From the NCBI GenBank assembly GCA_030606635.1, contig JAUWGA010000001.1, forward strand, positions 1-35,237: a stretch of DNA of 35,237 nucleotides, in the 5' to 3' direction. The notes beneath the pieces are model-generated. The model searched no databases, had not been told where the DNA came from, and worked only from the letters and a program-made list of their open reading frames with translations. The DNA comes from Methanosarcinales archaeon. Its GTDB lineage: Archaea > Halobacteriota > Methanosarcinia > Methanosarcinales > Methanogasteraceae. The position numbers and the translations under genes are program-made. The first letter of the stretch is position 1, and the number at the start of each line of letters is the position of its first letter. Below are positions 31,681 to 35,237 of this stretch, in pieces.

Positions 31681-33733
31681 GTTTTGCAACCTCCCTGTAC
31701 TTATTCCATATGTCCCGGATTTTCGGAAGCGCTGGATATCCGGTCTTCTGATATTCAGTCTTCTTACGTTTGACCCATATCGCTTCCCTCCACCGTTTTA
31801 CAGCATGGAGATTGCTTATTGCATGGTTGGGGTTAGGTATGGTTCCTGCATCTTCAGGCTGCCCGCAGAAATGGACAGGCCATTTATCCGTCTCAGACTT
31901 GTCGACTGCCCAGACAGGCTGCCATTCATCTGGCAGATCCTCATCAGGCCAGTCTACTATTTCACCAGGTCTGGCACCTAAAAACGTGATTCTGCGTGAC
32001 AGGTATGTGGGAAGAGTCGGCGGAAGAACGGGGGGTGGACCAACGCCAGCAACAACTGCCCCTGTGGCGCATGGCATGGAAACATCGCCGATCAGCATCT
32101 GACCTGAACTGTCCCGCGATGGCACATCCTTAAACGATACCGGAAGTTCCGGTTCTTCCAGCCTTATCACATGCTTCTGCAAAGGATCCGGTCCATCTTT
32201 GAAGACCCGAATATTTAATGGGCAGTTAACGGGTGCATCGGCAGGGATGTGCCAGCGAGCAATGGACACATCTTCTCGCTTGAGTTCATCTTCGTTGAGC
32301 GTGACACGTTCACTTCCGTCACCGCCTTCTATGACGATTAGCGGAGGTCCGAACTTAAGATATCTGTTGCCCCGTCCGATCTTTATCCCGCCTTGAAGCC
32401 GGATACGCAACAGGCTGGAAAGCGTGAGTACGTCAACACCCTCGCAGGATTCATGCGCACTCCTGCCTTCAAATATCGCCCATCCAGAAGGTAGCCCTTG
32501 AAGCAACTGTTCTTCGAATTTTTCGCAGCAGTCAGTTCCCCACCGCTGCACATCCGCCACCCTGCTGTCGCTGCACGCTACCATAAACTCACAATTTCGT
32601 TCCAGACGTTGTGATTCAACCCACCCTGGAAGCCCTTCTCTATTTCCTAGCAGGAAAAGCCTCACATCAGTCCCTTTGAGGTGTGCTCTCCATTTGTTTT
32701 CTTTATCCTCAAACCTTACACCAGTAGACCAATTTACTGTTGCCGCATCCAATGGTCGTTGAGGTCGTATGTTGGTGTTCGTCAACTTTGTTGACCAGTT
32801 TGGCATAGTCTCTCTGCACGAAACCATTTGTCCAGCATATTCGAATTCAAGACCGTTATCTGGAAATGGACGGTTGGTTTTGAGCCGGAGAGTTGGTGCA
32901 ATTGTTCCTGAAACTCTGTTCAGTTCGAGACAGATGCGTAGTCCCACTTGTGAGGGGGTGTGATCTAAATCTGATATGGTGTACGAAATAACACTCCCAT
33001 CCCAGTCAACAAGTTCATTGAGTACAAGATCGATGAGTGCATTCACCATCTCAATGCTATCACCTTGTGTTCCGTCCAGAAGTTTCAAGGTGCGGTTTTC
33101 CAGCCCATCCTTACCGTAGCTCAATAGAACTCGCCTGATTACTGCATCAGAAGGGGTATCAGTCGGGTCAAGTTCTGCTTCACTGAAGATCAGAGGTAAA
33201 TAATTCCGCTCATCATCAGACAGGAGAGTTTGTGATAATGGACGCCCGACATGAACCTTGCCACCGCGAATGCGTGCAGCGAAGCGCCCCAATTCTTCAT
33301 GTTTGTCTTCTGTACTCCACTTTTGCAAGTCTTCCCACAGTTCCGCCATGTGGTCAAAGTGTAGCGGTGTGCCTGAACCACCAGGTTCGCCTAACAAGGG
33401 CCAGAGTTTGGGATAATAAGCTTTTGGATCATAATCCCCGCCTCTAGTTGCCGCTAAGACGAAAAGTGCTAAATATGCAATATACGGAGGATATTCCAGA
33501 TTTTTGATTCTCCAGCCACGATAAGATTGTAAAGCCTTATTGCATATAGCACCCTTTGTTGCCCAATCCGGACCGACTTTAACAGACTGTATAAAATCTT
33601 CAACGTCTGCGCCCGTCTCTACTCCTATCTGGTTTATAGTATCTTCATTAACATATAGCAGCACTTCCCGTCCAGCCATCATTTCATTGAAAAACTTGCG
33701 GGCTATAAGATTATTCCATTCTATGTAGTTCAT
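31673..33733 (-). CDS. 686-residue protein of unknown family, probable recognition or structural subunit of the helicase operon
   Basis: A soluble protein without TM segments or catalytic motifs that I recognise. The N-terminal 220 residues are helical (WNNLIARKFFNEMMAGREVLLYV; YPPYIAYLALFVLAATRGGD; LWEDLQKWSTEDKHEELGRF; PLSQTLLSDDERNYLPLIF), and the remainder is beta-rich. Two of its few Cys are adjacent (DCCEKFEEQLLQG). It is the first large gene of the operon, with its ATG overlapping the stop of a 34-codon frame by 4 bases. Size and position resemble the large accessory proteins next to DruE-type helicases, but I cannot show homology to DruH or any Dru/Drm protein. Confidence 0.85.
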   Translation of the reverse strand: MNYIEWNNLIARKFFNEMMAGREVLLYVNEDTINQIGVETGADVEDFIQSVKVGPDWATKGAICNKALQSYRGWRIKNLEYPPYIAYLALFVLAATRGGDYDPKAYYPKLWPLLGEPGGSGTPLHFDHMAELWEDLQKWSTEDKHEELGRFAARIRGGKVHVGRPLSQTLLSDDERNYLPLIFSEAELDPTDTPSDAVIRRVLLSYGKDGLENRTLKLLDGTQGDSIEMVNALIDLVLNELVDWDGSVISYTISDLDHTPSQVGLRICLELNRVSGTIAPTLRLKTNRPFPDNGLEFEYAGQMVSCRETMPNWSTKLTNTNIRPQRPLDAATVNWSTGVRFEDKENKWRAHLKGTDVRLFLLGNREGLPGWVESQRLERNCEFMVACSDSRVADVQRWGTDCCEKFEEQLLQGLPSGWAIFEGRSAHESCEGVDVLTLSSLLRIRLQGGIKIGRGNRYLKFGPPLIVIEGGDGSERVTLNEDELKREDVSIARWHIPADAPVNCPLNIRVFKDGPDPLQKHVIRLEEPELPVSFKDVPSRDSSGQMLIGDVSMPCATGAVVAGVGPPPVLPPTLPTYLSRRITFLGARPGEIVDWPDEDLPDEWQPVWAVDKSETDKWPVHFCGQPEDAGTIPNPNHAISNLHAVKRWREAIWVKRKKTEYQKTGYPALPKIRDIWNKYREVAKRV

Positions 33734-33834
33734 ACTTTTCTGTCCTGTTCAGCAATTTCTAACCGCTTTCCACCACTGTTCAAGTACTTCATTGCGAAAT
33801 TGTCTATGGATATCTTTGCTTTTACTTTCACCAT
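33730..33834 (-). CDS. possible 34-residue leaderless small protein at the head of the defence operon
   Basis: ATG at 33834, stop TGA at 33732-33730 overlapping the next ATG (ATGA). The peptide begins MVKVKAKISIDNFAMKYLNS and ends in a basic/acidic helix. A TTTATAAT box centred 30 bases upstream predicts a start about 4 bases before this ATG, so it would be read from a nearly leaderless mRNA and feed ribosomes to the 686-residue gene. Coding status is uncertain, since a short frame could persist by chance. Confidence 0.4.
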   Translation of the reverse strand: MVKVKAKISIDNFAMKYLNSGGKRLEIAEQDRKV

Positions 33835-33860
33835 ACCCTAAAACTTATAGAACTTCATGG

Positions 33861-33868
33861 ATTATAAA
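33861..33868 (-). promoter_or_regulatory. TATA box of the helicase operon
   Basis: TTTATAAT on the minus strand preceded by ACAAAC. The predicted start near 33838 lies just before the 34-codon frame and about 105 bases before the 686-residue gene. The rest of the gap up to 34052 contains nothing I can assign. Confidence 0.5.
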
Positions 33869-34052
33869 GTTTGTTAGTGCTGCAGTTGTATTCGTGGTAA
33901 TCTGCTATGAACAATCGCCCATGGCAACGTTTGTGCGATAAACTCGCAGGACACCGTGAAAACTCCGAAAGCCCGATCTCTATCGAACACCTTTCAAGCT
34001 GACACAGCCTCTGAAGACTGTTACGGGCTCAGATCGTTCGAGGCGCGTCTGT

Positions 34053-34721
34053 CTACATCCACCTCGTAAGATACTCGACCGCCTCGACAACGCCTGCACC
34101 ATACTCGCCAGCGGTCACGAGATCGGCAGCACCCTTAAGTGCAGGATGCGCATTTCCGACAGCGACCCCAAATCCAGCTGCGGCAAGCATCTGTATATCG
34201 TTTTCAGAGTCCCCGATGGCAGCAAAGTCGCTTGCATCGATACCCATGAGACCAGCTATCCGGAAGAGTCCGGTTCCCTTGTCCACATCCTTGCTCTTCA
34301 GATGGATGGCGTAACCGGAATCCACAACATCGATCCCCTCGCCAACGATCTGCCGCGCATCCGCGGCATCAAAGTTCCTCCGAAGCGCTATATCGGTCTT
34401 CCTGTACTCTGAATCGAGTTTTTGGATGTGCACACCAAGATGTTCTGTCAATACATCAAACGCACGCTCACATGCATCGATATCGCCATCGTAGTACTCC
34501 TTGCCATCGTATTCAAGCGAGATTACGCCGCCGTTCTCTGCTATGATCTGCCCGCCGGTTCCGATCAGTTTTGCTGCTGCCCTTGCAAAGCAGAGCACGT
34601 TACCGGTGGCAAGCACGATCGGGATATTAAGCGAGCGAAGGCACGCAACTGCGCGGCAGTCGATGCTCCGGTCCTTATGCGTCAGCGTGCCATCGATATC
34701 GATCGCAATCGCCTTTATCAT
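34053..34721 (-). CDS. pgp: archaeal phosphoglycolate phosphatase (HAD superfamily)
   Basis: Removes phosphate from 2-phosphoglycolate, a by-product of DNA repair and oxygen-damaged metabolism. The 222 residues match the archaeal type (TA0175-like). HAD motifs: DIDGTLTH (nucleophile D8, acid D10), VLATGN (motif II, near 36-41), K148 (DVDKGTG) and GDSENDIQML (D171, D175). The cap domain between motifs II and III belongs to the C2 class. The ATG overlaps the stop of radA by 4 bases, so the two are one transcription unit, consistent with a link to repair of 3'-phosphoglycolate DNA ends. That role is inference from context. Confidence 0.95.
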   Translation of the reverse strand: MIKAIAIDIDGTLTHKDRSIDCRAVACLRSLNIPIVLATGNVLCFARAAAKLIGTGGQIIAENGGVISLEYDGKEYYDGDIDACERAFDVLTEHLGVHIQKLDSEYRKTDIALRRNFDAADARQIVGEGIDVVDSGYAIHLKSKDVDKGTGLFRIAGLMGIDASDFAAIGDSENDIQMLAAAGFGVAVGNAHPALKGAADLVTAGEYGAGVVEAVEYLTRWM

Positions 34722-35237
34722 ATATCGAATAGCCCCTCTGGTGTCACTGTGTATAGTGCCTCGCCGTCCGGAAGGTTGGGCGAGTCGACCAGTTTTGCAA
34801 CCCGTTTGTCACCTTTCGATTTCCGCAGGTATAGCCGGAATGTCGAGGTGTGCCCGAGAATGTGCCCGCCGATCGGTTTTGTCGGATCGCCGAAGAACGC
34901 ATCTGGCTTTGACATCACCTGGTTGGTCACAAAGACCATCGCATTGTGGAGGTCGCCAAATCGCATGAGGGCGTGCAGATGCTTGTTTAATTTCTGCTGC
35001 CGATCAGCAAGCGTGCCCCTGCCGACATACTCCGCCCGGAAGTGCGCTGTCAGCGAATCGACAATCAGGAGGCGTACCGGCTTATCAGTATCCCGGAGCG
35101 AATCCGCAAGTTCGGATGCGGTGTCCATGAGAAGGATCTGATGGTTGGAGTTGTATGCACGGGCAACATGGATGTTTTTTAGGAATTCCTCGGGATCGTA
35201 CTCGGTTTCGTATCTCTTCGCCGCCCCTTCCACCATG
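34718..35237 (-). CDS. radA: DNA repair and recombination protein RadA, C-terminal part (5' end beyond window)
   Basis: Archaeal RecA/Rad51 recombinase. About 172 residues of the C-terminal half of the ATPase core are present. Seen: LKNIHVARAYNSNHQILLMDTAS, Walker B LLIVDSLTAHFRAEYVGRGTLADRQQKLNKHLH, loop 1/2 region VFVTNQVMSKPDAFFGDPTKPIGGHILGH, then FRLYLRKSKGDKRVAKLVDSPNLPDGEA and the C-terminal TPEGLFDI. The N-terminal HhH domain and Walker A lie outside the window. The Met encoded at 35234-35236 is internal, not the start. Confidence 0.97.
   Translation of the reverse strand, partial: MVEGAAKRYETEYDPEEFLKNIHVARAYNSNHQILLMDTASELADSLRDTDKPVRLLIVDSLTAHFRAEYVGRGTLADRQQKLNKHLHALMRFGDLHNAMVFVTNQVMSKPDAFFGDPTKPIGGHILGHTSTFRLYLRKSKGDKRVAKLVDSPNLPDGEALYTVTPEGLFDI

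Overview
The window comes from an archaeon, most likely a euryarchaeote of the Halobacteriota/methanogen-methanotroph kind. It has RadA, an archaeal-type phosphoglycolate phosphatase, a 58-residue Sec61-beta/SecG subunit, formate-dependent PurT, archaeal Elp3 and large N-glycosylation-rich surface proteins. Several genes are preceded by archaeal BRE/TATA promoters (TTTAWATA-like) rather than -35/-10 boxes. I cannot name the genus from sequence alone.

Layout. Positions 1-5900: a PfkB sugar kinase (5' cut by the window edge), hisB with a small two-TM membrane protein, purT, an MFS exporter and a lipoprotein. Between purT and the MFS gene lie two paralogous, promoter-driven, C-rich structured RNA candidates on the minus strand. 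Positions 6000-9000: an AT-rich NYN/OST-HTH nuclease-like gene and a tight three-gene operon (CheY-like receiver, DUF296/PPC protein, unknown coiled-coil protein). Positions 9081-10960: Sec61-beta, too short for routine ORF calling, convergent with Elp3. Positions 10999-19932: four secreted or membrane-anchored surface proteins on the plus strand. Three of them share a W..YYG domain, and the cluster is interrupted by long non-coding stretches holding repeats. Positions 19985-24859: fumarase alpha, a bactofilin-like beta-helix protein, and a fused FAD oxidase/Fe-S/CCG dehydrogenase of the D-lactate/glycolate type. Positions 24890-33834: a minus-strand operon with a 1927-residue helicase-DUF1998 protein (DruE-like, or a fused DrmA-DrmB architecture), a 336-residue winged-helix-like protein, a 686-residue unknown protein and perhaps a 34-residue leader gene. 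This is the best candidate for an undescribed anti-mobile-element system. Positions 34053-35237: the phosphoglycolate phosphatase and the 3' part of radA, overlapping by 4 bases.

Two signals are not explained by ordinary gene annotation. First, the twin RNAs at 3437-3529 and 3697-3771 have perfect terminal stems, an A/U hairpin and repeated CCACACU units in a C-rich strand, and each starts about 26 nt below a consensus archaeal promoter. Second, a small palindromic element (ends GTAACGC/GCGTTAC, core GCGTCGACGC) sits in frame inside three different proteins, with three tandem units inside fumarase. A diverged copy may lie after the PfkB gene. It behaves like the protein-coding palindromic elements known from Rickettsia, in an archaeon.
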